Counted from the first letter of the stretch, positions 11,465-20,811 are shown. The stretch: 64,000 nt of DNA from Gammaproteobacteria bacterium (GCA_013287025.1 JABDEN010000001.1:23901-87900); one strand, 5' to 3'. Translations and numbers: made by a program. Notes: generated from the letters alone by a model not told the origin.

Positions 11465-12739
11465 ATGCAAAATCGTCCTCGAAAATCCAAAATAGGGACT
11501 ATTGAAAAAATCAACGAAGGGAGTGCGAGTGGTGCAGAAGCCGTAGAGCATCTGAGCCACCAGATTCATTTTGTCCATGATGCGCTTCAGTATTCTAGTG
11601 ACATAGGTAACGGTACGGAAGGTGCTGAAGGCGCTGAAAATGCCGGTGAAGCAACCGCATTGGGTGAAGCGGTGCATTTGATTCCTATCGTCGCACATTT
11701 TATTCGCGGATTAATTTATTGGGATGAGGCCATTCAGGCACTACAGAATCCCAAACAGGAAAACCGCAAACTTAAAATAGCAACGGGTTTGATTGCAGGA
11801 GCGATCTCTGTTGGTGCAGGTATAGTGGCGGCATTAGCATTAGCGAGTATAGGTATGCTAGCATCCGCTACCGCTATTGCCCTGTTACCAATTCTCATTC
11901 CTAGTGTTATTACAGGTATTTATGCTGCAACTGCAGTCCGCGATGTTTACTTTTATTATGTTAAACGCAAACAAGAACAATCTTTGCAAAACGCAATCCA
12001 TCAAAATAATGCATACATTATTGCTGTAGAACAAAACGCGACTATTTCTGATCCCGCGATGCAAATAAGACTAAAAGCTGCTTTGGATAACAGAAATATC
12101 TTGCAAAAGCAGTTAGCGGTTGTCTCAAGACAACGAAAAATTGCTGGCAATAAGGCAATATTTAGTACAGCAATCATGGTTGGTGTCGGCATATTATCAA
12201 TGGCGATTTTTGCTACTGGGTTAGGTGCTTTAGTGATGACGGCGGTAGGACTTAGCGCTGTGCTAGGGACTATTGCGGTTCGTTATTTTACAAAAAAAAC
12301 CCCTCACATCACGGCAGAGACAGAGCCGGTTCCCCATCATGTGGTGCCAGAATTTGAGCCTAATGCAGAGCACGCGCCTGAACCGAATGCCGAGCCTACC
12401 CCTGCGCCGCAGCCAGCATTAAACGATGTGCCAGCTAATGCACCGGATATCCGGGATCTACCTCCTGAAGAAGCTAACCCGCCGCTTGCACCACCTTTGC
12501 AGTTAAGTGCAGCAGAACAAACCGCTATGAATGCCGCGTTGCACGCGCACGAACATTTTAGTACTGCTACCATTAGTGCTGAGTTACATATGCCTATTCA
12601 TCGGATCGAGAATGCGCCGCCATCTTCTTTAGAAGAAAAATCCGGCGTTACTGTAACAAAATCGCCCGTTATCATGCATCACGAAGAAGATAAAGAAGGC
12701 GAAGGCGAAGAAAAGACTTCGAGATTAAGCAATCGGTAG
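11465..12739 (+). CDS. Candidate effector: helical membrane protein with Pro/Glu-rich tail
   Basis: 424 residues, no recognised family. Residues about 100-160 and 230-265 form two hydrophobic, Ala/Gly-rich blocks that look like paired membrane helices ([39 protein letters not shown]). The region from about 275 to 345 is rich in Pro, Glu and Ala ([15 protein letters not shown]), and the C-terminus is strongly acidic ([18 protein letters not shown]), similar to the E-block signal seen in some Dot/Icm substrates. Its last 15 bp overlap the end of dcd on the opposite strand, and it sits between duplicated dcd 3' ends. Probably acquired. The effector role is inference. Confidence 0.65.
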   Translation: MQNRPRKSKIGTIEKINEGSASGAEAVEHLSHQIHFVHDALQYSSDIGNGTEGAEGAENAGEATALGEAVHLIPIVAHFIRGLIYWDEAIQALQNPKQENRKLKIATGLIAGAISVGAGIVAALALASIGMLASATAIALLPILIPSVITGIYAATAVRDVYFYYVKRKQEQSLQNAIHQNNAYIIAVEQNATISDPAMQIRLKAALDNRNILQKQLAVVSRQRKIAGNKAIFSTAIMVGVGILSMAIFATGLGALVMTAVGLSAVLGTIAVRYFTKKTPHITAETEPVPHHVVPEFEPNAEHAPEPNAEPTPAPQPALNDVPANAPDIRDLPPEEANPPLAPPLQLSAAEQTAMNAALHAHEHFSTATISAELHMPIHRIENAPPSSLEEKSGVTVTKSPVIMHHEEDKEGEGEEKTSRLSNR

Positions 12740-13291
12740 TGTCACACCCGTCTGGCCCTGATATTTCCCATGTCGATCTTTGTACGATGTCGTGCATTCA
12801 TCATCGGATTCTAAAAATAACATTTGAGCGACACCTTCGTTCGCATAAATTTTCGCGGGGAGGGGAGTGGTGTTAGAAAATTCCAGTGTGATATGACCTT
12901 CCCATTCTGGTTCAAGCGGAGTGACATTCACGATAATGCCGCAGCGCGCGTAGGTTGATTTGCCGACGCAAATCACTAAAACATTACGCGGAATTTTAAA
13001 ATATTCAATACTACGAGCAAGCGCAAAAGAATTGGGTGGAATAATACAAACATCTGACGTGATATCGACAAAGCTGTTATCACTGAAATTTTTCGGATCG
13101 ACAATAGCAGAATTGATATTCGTAAAAATTTTAAATTCACTAGCACAACGCACATCATATCCATAACTCGACGTGCCATGCGAAATAATTTTATCCGTAC
13201 CATTTTTGCGAACTTGATTCGGTTCAAAAGGAGAAATCATGCCATGATTTTCTGCCATTTGACGGATCCATTTATCAGCTTTAATGCTCAC
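12725..13291 (-). CDS. dcd: dCTP deaminase
   Basis: 188-residue homotrimeric deaminase making dUTP from dCTP for thymidylate synthesis. Signatures: [15 protein letters not shown] near the N-terminus, [30 protein letters not shown] with the catalytic region, and a C-terminal [12 protein letters not shown] that closes over the nucleotide. Length is typical. It follows mrp on the same strand by 11 bp. A second, truncated copy of its last 18 codons lies at 11306-11360. Confidence 0.96.
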   Translation of the reverse strand: MSIKADKWIRQMAENHGMISPFEPNQVRKNGTDKIISHGTSSYGYDVRCASEFKIFTNINSAIVDPKNFSDNSFVDITSDVCIIPPNSFALARSIEYFKIPRNVLVICVGKSTYARCGIIVNVTPLEPEWEGHITLEFSNTTPLPAKIYANEGVAQMLFLESDDECTTSYKDRHGKYQGQTGVTLPIA

Positions 13292-13302
13292 GCTTTTTCT
13301 CC

Positions 13303-14115
13303 TTAATCATTTTGTATCACAATGGTTGGGAACTTATCCGCAGTTTTTTCTGAGTTAAATTTATCAACCGTTATCGAAGCAATATCACGATAAATTTTTG
13401 CGATCGAACCGTCGGGATTTGCGACCACGGTGGGTGCACCATTATCGGTTTGTTCGCGAATCTGGATATCTAAAGGCAATGCGCCGAGGAAGTCAATATG
13501 ATATTTTTCAGACAAATGTTTGCCGCCACCTTCGCCGAAAATATGTTCTTCATTGCCGCATTTTCCGCAAACATGATAACTCATGTTTTCGATGACACCT
13601 AGAATCGGGACATGGACTTTGCGAAACATTTCTGCGGCACGTTTGGCATCGAGCAGCGCCAAATCTTGTGGAGTCGTCACGATGATTGCGCCATCGACCG
13701 GAATTTTTTGCGCGAGGGTCAATTGAATATCCCCTGTGCCGGGCGGAAGATCGATGATTAAATAATCCAAATTATCCCAATGCGTATCATTTAACAGTTG
13801 TTGCAGCGCCATGCTAACCATTGGACCACGCCACACCATCGGGGCGTTTTCATCAATTAAATAGCCAATCGACATGGACTGCACACCATGAGCTAAGACT
13901 GGCGCCATCATTTTTTTGTCGCGAATGTTCGGGCGTTCTTTTACGCCCAACATCATGGGTTGTGAGGGCCCATAAATATCGGCGTCTAAAATCCCCGAAC
14001 GGGCGCCTATCTGATGCAGCGCAATGGCGAGATTGACGGCCGTCGTCGATTTGCCTACGCCGCCTTTGCCGGATGCGATGGCAATGATGTTTTTGACATT
14101 CGGTAATTTTTGCAT
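13303..14115 (-). CDS. mrp: Mrp/ApbC iron-sulphur cluster carrier ATPase
   Basis: P-loop ATPase of the Mrp/Nbp35 family, which binds and delivers Fe-S clusters. Walker A is [17 protein letters not shown] with the deviant lysine of this family. Switch segments [12 protein letters not shown] and [12 protein letters not shown] are present, and the C-terminal cluster-binding pair is CGKCGNEE. I start at ATG 14115 ([19 protein letters not shown]). The product of 270 residues lacks the N-terminal MIP18/DUF59 domain of E. coli Mrp (369), as in several short family members. It precedes dcd by 11 bp. Confidence 0.92.
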   Translation of the reverse strand: MQKLPNVKNIIAIASGKGGVGKSTTAVNLAIALHQIGARSGILDADIYGPSQPMMLGVKERPNIRDKKMMAPVLAHGVQSMSIGYLIDENAPMVWRGPMVSMALQQLLNDTHWDNLDYLIIDLPPGTGDIQLTLAQKIPVDGAIIVTTPQDLALLDAKRAAEMFRKVHVPILGVIENMSYHVCGKCGNEEHIFGEGGGKHLSEKYHIDFLGALPLDIQIREQTDNGAPTVVANPDGSIAKIYRDIASITVDKFNSEKTADKFPTIVIQND

Positions 14116-14120
14116 GTTAG

Positions 14121-14161
14121 AGCCCCCCCATCCCAACCTTCCCCCACGAGGGGGGAAGGGG
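14121..14161. repeat. C/G-run palindrome (family E-like)
   Basis: CCCCCCATCCCAACCTTCCC followed by CCCACGAGGGGGGAAGGGG: an imperfect inverted repeat between pfp and mrp, resembling one arm of the CCCCTCTCCC family found at 27695, 40367 and 58685. It may act as a transcriptional hairpin between the two genes; it has no long T-run. Confidence 0.5.
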
Positions 14162-14172
14162 TATTCGATTTG

Positions 14173-15435
14173 TCAAATCTCAAACGTTTTTTCGAGCTTT
14201 TTTTCAACCGCAACGTTTTTTAATTTCACATATTGTGGCAAGCCATTTTTGTAAGGCGGATAATCTTCTCCTTCAATCAATGGTTGCAAATATTCGCGAC
14301 ATTTTTCCGTAATACCAAAACCATCTTCAGTAATATAGTCGCGTGGTAATTCTACTTCGACGTTAGCGACTTTTTCTAATGGGGCTTCACCGATAGTCCA
14401 ACGATAAGGTTGGTTCGATTCGCGAACGATGATGGGCATAATTGCATTTTTACCAGATAAGGCGAGCTCTACCGCCGCACGGCCTAAGGCATACGATTGG
14501 TCGACATCGGTTTTTGATGCAATATGTCTCGCGGCGCGTTGTAAATAATCGGCAAGCGCCCAGTGATATTTGAGTTTGAGTTTATCCTTGATGAGGCTTG
14601 CAATCATCGGCGCGACACCACCTAATTGTTTATGACCAAAAGCATCCACTAAACCGGATTCTGATACGAAACTGCCGTCTTGATTACGTAATCCTTCGGA
14701 TACCACAATGGAGCAGGAGCCATATTTTTTCACGCATTGATCGACGCGCGCTAAGAAAGCGTCGGGATCAAAAGTAATTTCTGGAAATAAAATGATATGT
14801 GGCGCATCACCTTCGGTTTCGCGCGCAAGACCACTTGCGGCTGCAATCCATCCAGAATGTCGGCCCATGACTTCTAAAATAAATACTTTAGTCGACGTCA
14901 TGCACATCGAGGCGACATCAAGGCTTGCTTCGCGGATGGAAACCGCCACGTATTTTGCAACCGATCCAAATCCTGGCGAATTGTCAGTGAAGGGTAGGTC
15001 GTTATCAACGGTTTTCGGGATACCGATGCTGGTAATTGGGTAACCTAGCGATTGGCTAATTTGCGAAATTTTATAAGCAGTGTCTTGTGAATCTCCGCCA
15101 CCATTATAGAAAAAATAGCGAATATTATGCGCAGAAAAGACTTCGATTAAGCGTTCGTACTGCGCGCGATGTTTGTCGATGGCGCCTAGTTTATGCCGGC
15201 AGGAACCGAAAGCCCCGGAGGGGGTGTGCCGTAAAGCCGCTATGCTTTCTCTGCTTTCAAAACTCGTATCAATTAAATCTTCCGTGAGCGCGCCAATAAT
15301 GCCATTCCGTGCGGCAAATAATTTGCCAATTTGTTGGGTATTTTCGCGAGCAGCTTCAATGACACCACAAGCGGTCGCATTAATAACTGCGGTAACCCCG
15401 CCTGACTGTGCATAAAGTGCATTGTATTGGGTCAT
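14173..15435 (-). CDS. pfp: PPi-type 6-phosphofructokinase
   Basis: Phosphofructokinase-fold enzyme of 420 residues from the chosen start MTQYNALYAQSGGVTAVINA (ATG 15435; the frame extends 22 codons upstream into non-family sequence). The nucleotide loop reads NGGGDSQDTA and the catalytic loop PKTVDNDLPFTD; a Lys after the first Pro (PKT) is the mark of the pyrophosphate-dependent enzymes, while ATP-dependent ones usually have PGT. The effector-like segment EVMGRHSGWIAAASGLA and substrate-binding VVSEGLR are also present. The enzyme would interconvert fructose-6-phosphate and fructose-1,6-bisphosphate reversibly with PPi. No other phosphofructokinase is in the window. Confidence 0.88.
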   Translation of the reverse strand: MTQYNALYAQSGGVTAVINATACGVIEAARENTQQIGKLFAARNGIIGALTEDLIDTSFESRESIAALRHTPSGAFGSCRHKLGAIDKHRAQYERLIEVFSAHNIRYFFYNGGGDSQDTAYKISQISQSLGYPITSIGIPKTVDNDLPFTDNSPGFGSVAKYVAVSIREASLDVASMCMTSTKVFILEVMGRHSGWIAAASGLARETEGDAPHIILFPEITFDPDAFLARVDQCVKKYGSCSIVVSEGLRNQDGSFVSESGLVDAFGHKQLGGVAPMIASLIKDKLKLKYHWALADYLQRAARHIASKTDVDQSYALGRAAVELALSGKNAIMPIIVRESNQPYRWTIGEAPLEKVANVEVELPRDYITEDGFGITEKCREYLQPLIEGEDYPPYKNGLPQYVKLKNVAVEKKLEKTFEI

Positions 15436-15517
15436 GCAAACTCCGGATGTAAAAAGAAATGAAATGCCGCTGATCTTAGCGGATGGAGGGGGAAAGCGCA
15501 ATGTTAAAGCGAGTGTT

Positions 15518-15654
15518 TGTCATGCCAAGAATTCGTCGTCCCGCGATTTATTCGCGGGATCCAGAAAGTACTACGATGTTGCTCTGGATCCCGCGGACGA
15601 GCCGCGGGACGACGGGTTATAAGGTGGCATAAAAGCATGCTGGCATGACACCCC
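15518..15654. repeat. Composite repeat: family A palindrome nested in family B palindrome
   Basis: Outer arms TGTCATGCCA (15518) and CATGCTGGCATGACA (ending 15651) belong to family B. Between them lies a full family A palindrome at 15534-15615, from CGTCGTCCCGCG to CGCGGGACGACGG. The right outer arm ends 3 bp before the left end of the insertion sequence, which therefore landed at the edge of this composite. Confidence 0.75.
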
Positions 15655-15666
15655 TTAGGAGGCTCC

Positions 15667-16116
15667 GTGTCAACAAGTAATACAAACTTTTCGCTTTTAT
15701 AAATATAAAAACGTTTTTTACTACTACTTTTTCTTTCTGTCAGTGTGTTATTTAATTCGCGCCTAAGTTTTCTTTACATTATTGGTTACAACTTTCAAAA
15801 ATGAAGTCGCACCAGACACCCCTCAGGATTAAGGCCATACGACAGGCTCAAAGAGCATGTTTTCGTAAACCCTTGGCAACCTTGTTGCCCCAGAAAACTA
15901 TCAGTGCCATGCCGTTTCCAATGTAACGTACGTATTGTTACGTACAATAAAAAGGGCTCATCTAAAAAGATGTCCAGTCATATGTAGGCTAACGGCATAG
16001 GCGAATCCATTTTAACACAACACTCTTACAGAATAAAAAGCGGGTTGAAAATCAGGCCATTCAGATTAGTGAGTTTATCAGTCATACCACTGGTTACTAA
16101 TCTCCAACCCAAACCA
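15667..16116 (-). ncRNA. Candidate IS-encoded guide RNA region (seekRNA/bridge RNA)
   Basis: The 450-bp end of the insertion sequence downstream of the transposase has no coding frame but holds clear stem-loops: GGCAAC-CTT-GTTGCC at about 15878-15892, an ACGTA/TACGT hairpin near 15930-15950, and ATTAGT...ACTAAT arms near 16065-16100. In IS110/IS1111 elements this position encodes a structured RNA that pairs with target and donor DNA to direct recombination. Exact ends of such an RNA cannot be set by eye; the assignment is from position and structure only. Confidence 0.5.
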
Positions 16117-17133
16117 TTAACCAAATGCTTTTTTCATTTCGAATTCAACTCCATCTCGTAATATAAAATAACATGCCTTAGATAATTTATTTGCAATTGT
16201 TTTTAACGCTACAACTCGCTTTGTTTTACTCAATTTGCGTTGATAATACCGTTTAATTGGTTCGTGATATCTAATTGCAAAATTAGCTGCTTCGATATAT
16301 GCCCACCCCAAATAGGCGTTACCATTCTTTCGATTATTTTCGCCCTTTTTCTTCGCATTACTGATGCGTTTACTTTCTACGCAGCGACAATAAGAGCTAT
16401 AATTGCCCGCATTTTCAAAACGTTTTATTTCCCCTGTTTCGAGCAAAATCGTCATTGCTAAAATAGGTCCCACTCCAGGAAGCGTTTTTACTAATTTGAA
16501 AAGAACATCATTCTTGATTTCTTGTAAGATGTTTTTTTCTAAATGATTAACTTGATCCATGATGCAACGTAATATTTTTAGTTGACTCTGTACCGCTAAT
16601 CGTACTTGTGGGTTTTGCACATATCTTAATATTTTCTCATCATCTTCTCGTTTTATTTTATCTCCGCTGAGGGGGATATTTTCATAGCGAGTGATTATTC
16701 CTTGAATTCCTAATATACTCATCGTTTGCTGACGTACTAAAAACATTCGTCTCCGCAATAACTCTCTTATACCCCTCTTTTCCTTGGGATAAATATGTCC
16801 CGTTTCTAGCAGCCCTAAACGAAGTAATCTTGCTAGCCATATTGCATCAGATTTATCATCTGTATATTTTAATCCAGCGTATTGCTTGATTGCCGTTGTA
16901 TTAGCTAAATGCACTTTATAACCTGCTGCTTGTAAACCATCCACTAACCAATACCAGTTGTATGTTGATTCAACAACAATCCCCTCAATGATGTTTTTAT
17001 AAGAAGACAATGTTTCCAAAATGCCTAACAAATCATTAGGCAACCGTTTTTGGTAGACAATTTTATCTTCTTCGTCTAATAAAACTACATAGCTATTATT
17101 TGAATGTAGGTCAATTCCACAATACAATTTCAT
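16117..17133 (-). CDS. IS110-family transposase (DEDD recombinase)
   Basis: 338-residue recombinase. The N-terminal DEDD domain begins CGIDLHSNNSYVVLLDE, with further acidic residues in GIVVEST and KYTDDKSDAIWLARLL. The C-terminal Transposase_20 domain has KTLPGVGPILAMTILLETG and the serine-bearing FENAGNYSSYCRCV. Such enzymes cut and rejoin using both domains and a guide RNA from the same element. Full length with no frameshift. The gene starts 61 bp inside the right end of the element. Confidence 0.95.
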   Translation of the reverse strand: MKLYCGIDLHSNNSYVVLLDEEDKIVYQKRLPNDLLGILETLSSYKNIIEGIVVESTYNWYWLVDGLQAAGYKVHLANTTAIKQYAGLKYTDDKSDAIWLARLLRLGLLETGHIYPKEKRGIRELLRRRMFLVRQQTMSILGIQGIITRYENIPLSGDKIKREDDEKILRYVQNPQVRLAVQSQLKILRCIMDQVNHLEKNILQEIKNDVLFKLVKTLPGVGPILAMTILLETGEIKRFENAGNYSSYCRCVESKRISNAKKKGENNRKNGNAYLGWAYIEAANFAIRYHEPIKRYYQRKLSKTKRVVALKTIANKLSKACYFILRDGVEFEMKKAFG

Positions 17134-17240
17134 TTGAGGCTCCTTTTTGTGGGTATCACACAGTAATTTTACCGTGCCACAAGGAGCCTCCTAATGATTA
17201 TCAAAGTTAATACACGGATTTAAACCGTGCATACACGGCG

Positions 17241-19247
17241 CTAGCGGGTCTTCTTGCGCACCGAAGCTGTAACTCTATTGTCCTGCGACGGATTAATCTC
17301 CGGCTTTTTGGCAAATAACGAAAAATAACTTTCGAAATCAGACTTAACAGAACCTTCCCGCATGATATTAAATTGCTCAATTTCCTTTATTTCTGAGACC
17401 GCCGTCAATTGCCCCTTCTTTAAGGAGTTATTAAATTTTCTGTTGATATCAAAACAAATATGTTTAACCCGCGTGATATTTTCGACAGATAACTTAGCTT
17501 CTTTAGTTTCCTGAAGTACGAGAGAATCTTTATTCTTGGGATGTTGGACAAGTATTTGAAAATCATTTTCTTTACTATCTAAAAGAAGGCGTCCTTTCTT
17601 TACTAATAATTGCAGCCCATCATTTTCTTCGATTTTATGAGGGCCAATCACGGCTGTTGCAATGATTTTCGTGAATGGCTTTATGAGCCAACCTAAAGTG
17701 ACAAGGCTCAATGCTCCTCTGATGAAACTAAGCGTACCATCACCAATGAATTTAGGCTGAAGTGCTATTATCCCGCCGAAAAATTTAACTACACCAATAC
17801 CCATCAGCGCAAGATCGGCAAGTGGCTGTCGAAGATCTCTTTTAAATTGAAAACTAAAAGCTTTATAAGGGGTAAAATAATCCGTGAAAATTTTTATTGT
17901 TTTTTTGACAGAATATTCGTAAGGAATAAAGTCCAACGTCCATAAACTTATTTCAGGATTGTATGGACGATGTGGGTAAGGATCCCAGTTAATCTTCTTA
18001 CCTGCGGCAGCAGTGGCTTGGCGATTGAGGTAGTCCGCAATGAGGTATTTGGGATCATTATCATGCTCTACTCTCGAAGATAATTTGGTAAATCGCAAAG
18101 TGCGCATGAGATTCCATGCAGCATTAATACGCCACGTGCTGTAACTCTCGACTTCTTTGACTTTTCTCGGAGCAAAGCTATTTAAAAACCATTGTTGATA
18201 CTTTAATAACGCATTGTTAAAAGCTTCTTTATTATCCTTTAAACCGCTTTCTAAACTAGGGCCAGTCAAAGTAAATAAGGTAGCGAGCGATTCAAACCCT
18301 GCATTTAACCCTTTAAAATAAGATAATCCAAGGGCTGCGTCACCTACCAATAAGGCAGGAGCTCCAGTACTAGTTTTATGAACAAGTTTTTTCGCATGCG
18401 TTGCAGGTGCTTCATTCACACTTATTTTAATATCACTTAATTGGACGCTTTTTTGTTGTAACGTTTTCACTAAATATCGACCGACAAACTCGCTTAAACG
18501 TTTGGGTAATTTCGGTATGTTTTTATGGTCGAATTTTAAGGGTTTTTTTGATGTATATTGTTCAAGAAGTTTATATTCTTCCTTGGAGATCATCATCTGC
18601 ATCGTGACGGGCGTTACTTTATTTTCCGTTTTCCCCACATATTCATTGGCAATCATGCCGTCTCGTGCCATTTGCTGAAAAAATGCCATTGATTTTAAAG
18701 GTTGTGGTTTTTCCTCATTTACGATGTCATATCGAAGTTGAAGTACGAAATCAAATTCATGTTTTATTTGATTATCTTCGGGGAATAAATTTTCGCTGAC
18801 CGCACTATGGGTCCCATCGGCGCCGACGATCAAGGAATGTTCTTTGCTTTCACTTAAATGTTCTAGATCCTGTTTCGACACTTTATGCTGAATAATTTCA
18901 ACGTCTTTTTGTTTCGCGACCTTTTTTAACGCTTCTTCTAATTTATTGGTACGAATACGAGGATTTTTTTTAAGATCCGCCAAAAGATCAGATAAAATCT
19001 TGATATGTTCTGTTCCTGTCGCTTTCATGAACATTTCTAAATGAGTGGGATCCATGATGAGGTTATGTTTACGTTGATATTCCTCATATCTTTCTGCCAT
19101 CACAATACTTAAGTGAGGGTCTAGACTTTTTAAACCAATGGCAGTCGCAAGCCCAATAGGTCCTGCGCCTACAAAAATGACATCGGTGTTTTCTGGTAAT
19201 TTTGCTTCTAAAGATTCGTGCTTCCGCTCGTCGTGAGTACTTATCAT
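17241..19247 (-). CDS. Large FAD-dependent monooxygenase-like protein
   Basis: 668 residues. The N-terminal half has the p-hydroxybenzoate-hydroxylase fold signatures: dinucleotide motif VGAGPIGLATAIGL (residues 26-39), the DG motif LIVGADGTHSAV (about 138-149) and the GD motif ALLVGDAALGLSYFKGLNAG (about 299-318). The C-terminal 250 residues do not match a known partner domain; they include a hydrophobic stretch (FGGIIALQPKFIGDG, GALSLVTLGWLIKPFTKIIA) and a basic tail. The size, polar insertions and orphan setting are more like a host-directed flavoenzyme than a catabolic hydroxylase. Substrate unknown. Starts just beyond the right end of the insertion sequence, so it may share no operon with it. 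Confidence 0.7.
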   Translation of the reverse strand: MISTHDERKHESLEAKLPENTDVIFVGAGPIGLATAIGLKSLDPHLSIVMAERYEEYQRKHNLIMDPTHLEMFMKATGTEHIKILSDLLADLKKNPRIRTNKLEEALKKVAKQKDVEIIQHKVSKQDLEHLSESKEHSLIVGADGTHSAVSENLFPEDNQIKHEFDFVLQLRYDIVNEEKPQPLKSMAFFQQMARDGMIANEYVGKTENKVTPVTMQMMISKEEYKLLEQYTSKKPLKFDHKNIPKLPKRLSEFVGRYLVKTLQQKSVQLSDIKISVNEAPATHAKKLVHKTSTGAPALLVGDAALGLSYFKGLNAGFESLATLFTLTGPSLESGLKDNKEAFNNALLKYQQWFLNSFAPRKVKEVESYSTWRINAAWNLMRTLRFTKLSSRVEHDNDPKYLIADYLNRQATAAAGKKINWDPYPHRPYNPEISLWTLDFIPYEYSVKKTIKIFTDYFTPYKAFSFQFKRDLRQPLADLALMGIGVVKFFGGIIALQPKFIGDGTLSFIRGALSLVTLGWLIKPFTKIIATAVIGPHKIEENDGLQLLVKKGRLLLDSKENDFQILVQHPKNKDSLVLQETKEAKLSVENITRVKHICFDINRKFNNSLKKGQLTAVSEIKEIEQFNIMREGSVKSDFESYFSLFAKKPEINPSQDNRVTASVRKKTR

Positions 19248-19335
19248 AGTTATTATCCGGTGGGAGGAAAAAGTGGGCTAATCTTAGCGAGTTGGGTAAA
19301 GAAGTGCAAGGAGGGTGGTGAGGGATAAAAACTTT

Positions 19336-19450
19336 CTGTCATTCCCGCGAAGGCGGGAATCCATCAGTAAATTTATCAACAAATTAAGGAATACACTTTA
19401 GGGTTCTGTATAATTTTATGAATGGATTCCCGCCTTCGCGGGAATGACAG
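19336..19450. repeat. Inverted repeat, family C
   Basis: Perfect 28-bp arms: CTGTCATTCCCGCGAAGGCG... at 19336-19363 and the reverse complement ending ...CGCGGGAATGACAG at 19423-19450, around a 59-bp AT-rich centre. The same motif family occurs at 50802-50866. A MITE-like element or large hairpin between the flavoprotein and stress-protein genes. Confidence 0.75.
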
Positions 19451-19460
19451 GAATTAAATA

Positions 19461-19500
19461 GAAGGTAGGGTGGACAAAGCTTAAGCTAAGCCCACCTTCG
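19461..19500. repeat. Short palindrome, family F
   Basis: GAAGGTAGGGTGGACAAAGC followed by TTAAGCTAAGCCCACCTTCG: imperfect palindrome ending just before the stress-protein stop codon. A related copy is at 59693-59720. It may act as a terminator-like hairpin. Confidence 0.5.
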
Positions 19501-19504
19501 CTTA

Positions 19505-19939
19505 CTACTGCAACGCCACCGGCAAGTGATTAATGCTTTTAATCGGGGTGTTTCTTTCTCGTTGGAACAAAAAAGATTTGTGTAAATCAGGAATATTGGA
19601 GCTGCTGGCCAAAATAAAATTAACATTGAGCTTCGTTGCTAAGCGTAATACTTCACTACGTAATCTGCCAGTGATTAACCATTGATCTTTTTGAGCGATG
19701 TTCAATGATTCGCCAATGTGGGTCAAAGTATGTTTTGCTTCTTCATAATACTTTTCTGCTAAAAGTACCATGGAAGGAATATTAAAATAACAAGTCGGGA
19801 GTGATGGGATTACATGCACTAAACTAAATTTAAGTTGAATGCGGCGATCGGAAGCCTGAAGGATGGCTTGTTTAATTTCTGATACTTCTTCATTGGTTGC
19901 AGAATTGGTCACCAGTAGCACTTTTTTTTGATCACCCAT
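19505..19939 (-). CDS. Universal stress protein (UspA family)
   Basis: 144-residue UspA-fold protein. The N-terminus KKVLLVTNSATNEEVSEIKQAI and the second half GRLRSEVLRLATKLNVNFILASS follow the family pattern. The usual ATP-binding G-2x-G-9x-G(S/T) loop is weak or missing (the C-terminus reads FLFQRERNTPIKSINHLPVALQ), so it is probably of the non-ATP-binding type. Likely role in stress survival; expression cannot be predicted. Stands alone between palindromic repeats and the two-component genes. Confidence 0.8.
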   Translation of the reverse strand: MGDQKKVLLVTNSATNEEVSEIKQAILQASDRRIQLKFSLVHVIPSLPTCYFNIPSMVLLAEKYYEEAKHTLTHIGESLNIAQKDQWLITGRLRSEVLRLATKLNVNFILASSSNIPDLHKSFLFQRERNTPIKSINHLPVALQ

Positions 19940-20175
19940 GGCTATTCTCCCTTACTGATCTCCGGACTTTTACGGAACGTTAAACGTAGTTTCCTAATAA
20001 CTTTCCAACGGGGACAATCATCATCTCAAAATTTATCGCGAGGGGAAATTAGCAAAAACCTATGGCGTAATGGTATGAGACCCTGATGAAATCTAGGGTT
20101 TGTACCTAAAAAAAGAGGAAAAAATAACAGGAATTAATTAAAAATTACTATATTGTTTAATATTTTTCTAAAAAA

Positions 20176-20811
20176 TTATTCCTGTATGATTGTCGATTCC
20201 TGAACGCTATTGGTCAATACCAATTTCACGAGTTCGGGGACTGATTTCACACTCATTTTTTTCATGACACTTGCACGATGTGCCTCAACCGTTTTTAACG
20301 AAATATTTAATTCGGATGAAATGACCTTGTTTTGCTTTCCAGCAACAATTCCTTGTAACACTTGAATTTCTCTTGGGGAAAGTAGGGCAAATTTGGCTTC
20401 CGCTTGGGCGTTTTCTTGCTGTTTTTCACGATTGGCTTTATCTTCGCGTAGTGCTTTATTAATACTTTCAATCAGAACTTGATCATTAAAAGGTTTGGTC
20501 AGAAAATCAATGGCGCCAGCTTTCATGACACGTACTGCTAGTGGCACATCGCCATGACCACTGATAAAAATAATTGGCAGCGTCGCGCCGATGGAATTTA
20601 ATTTCGCTTGTAATTCCGGTCCGCTCATTCCCGGCATGCGCACGTCCAATAAAAGACATCCATGCTGTTCATTCACATATTCGTCCAAAAAATCTTGCGC
20701 GCGCGTATACGCTTTGGCTTTTAATCCAACGGATTCAATAATCCATAATAAGGATTCGACCATCGCTTGGTCATCATCCACGATGTAGACAATGGGGTTT
20801 TCTGTTGACAT
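20176..20811 (-). CDS. FixJ/NarL-type response regulator
   Basis: Receiver domain with acidic pocket VYIVDDDQ and phospho-acceptor Asp at about residue 56 (LLLDVRMPGMSG), switch residues in FISGHGD and Lys in FLTKPF. A LuxR-type helix-turn-helix follows (LSPREIQVLQGIVAGKQNKVIS...TVEAHRASVMKKM). This receiver plus LuxR order, with the PGMSG motif, is typical of FixJ/TtrR regulators. Start set at ATG 20811 (MSTENPIVYIVDDD). It follows the sensor kinase gene by 14 bp and would be phosphorylated by it. Target genes unknown. Confidence 0.93.
   Translation of the reverse strand: MSTENPIVYIVDDDQAMVESLLWIIESVGLKAKAYTRAQDFLDEYVNEQHGCLLLDVRMPGMSGPELQAKLNSIGATLPIIFISGHGDVPLAVRVMKAGAIDFLTKPFNDQVLIESINKALREDKANREKQQENAQAEAKFALLSPREIQVLQGIVAGKQNKVISSELNISLKTVEAHRASVMKKMSVKSVPELVKLVLTNSVQESTIIQE

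Larger units (their letters stand above)
15655..17194. mobile_element. IS110-family insertion sequence, IS1111-like layout
   Basis: A perfect 12-bp inverted pair TTAGGAGGCTCC (15655-15666) and GGAGCCTCCTAA (17183-17194) encloses one IS110-type transposase gene on the minus strand. Most of the non-coding DNA (about 450 bp) lies downstream of the transposase and only about 50 bp upstream, which is the layout of the IS1111 subgroup (named from Coxiella). The inverted repeats are probably sub-terminal, so true ends may lie a few bp outside. The left end is beside a palindromic repeat. Transposase is intact, so the copy may be active. Confidence 0.82.

Noticed and set aside
11306..12780. Complete integrative element at dcd
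   Set aside because: Direct repeats are there, but no integrase or relaxase lies between them; only a relic can be argued.
15422..15622. 66-codon plus-strand frame over the pfp start and a palindrome
   Set aside because: Antisense to pfp and then through the repeat; no family features.
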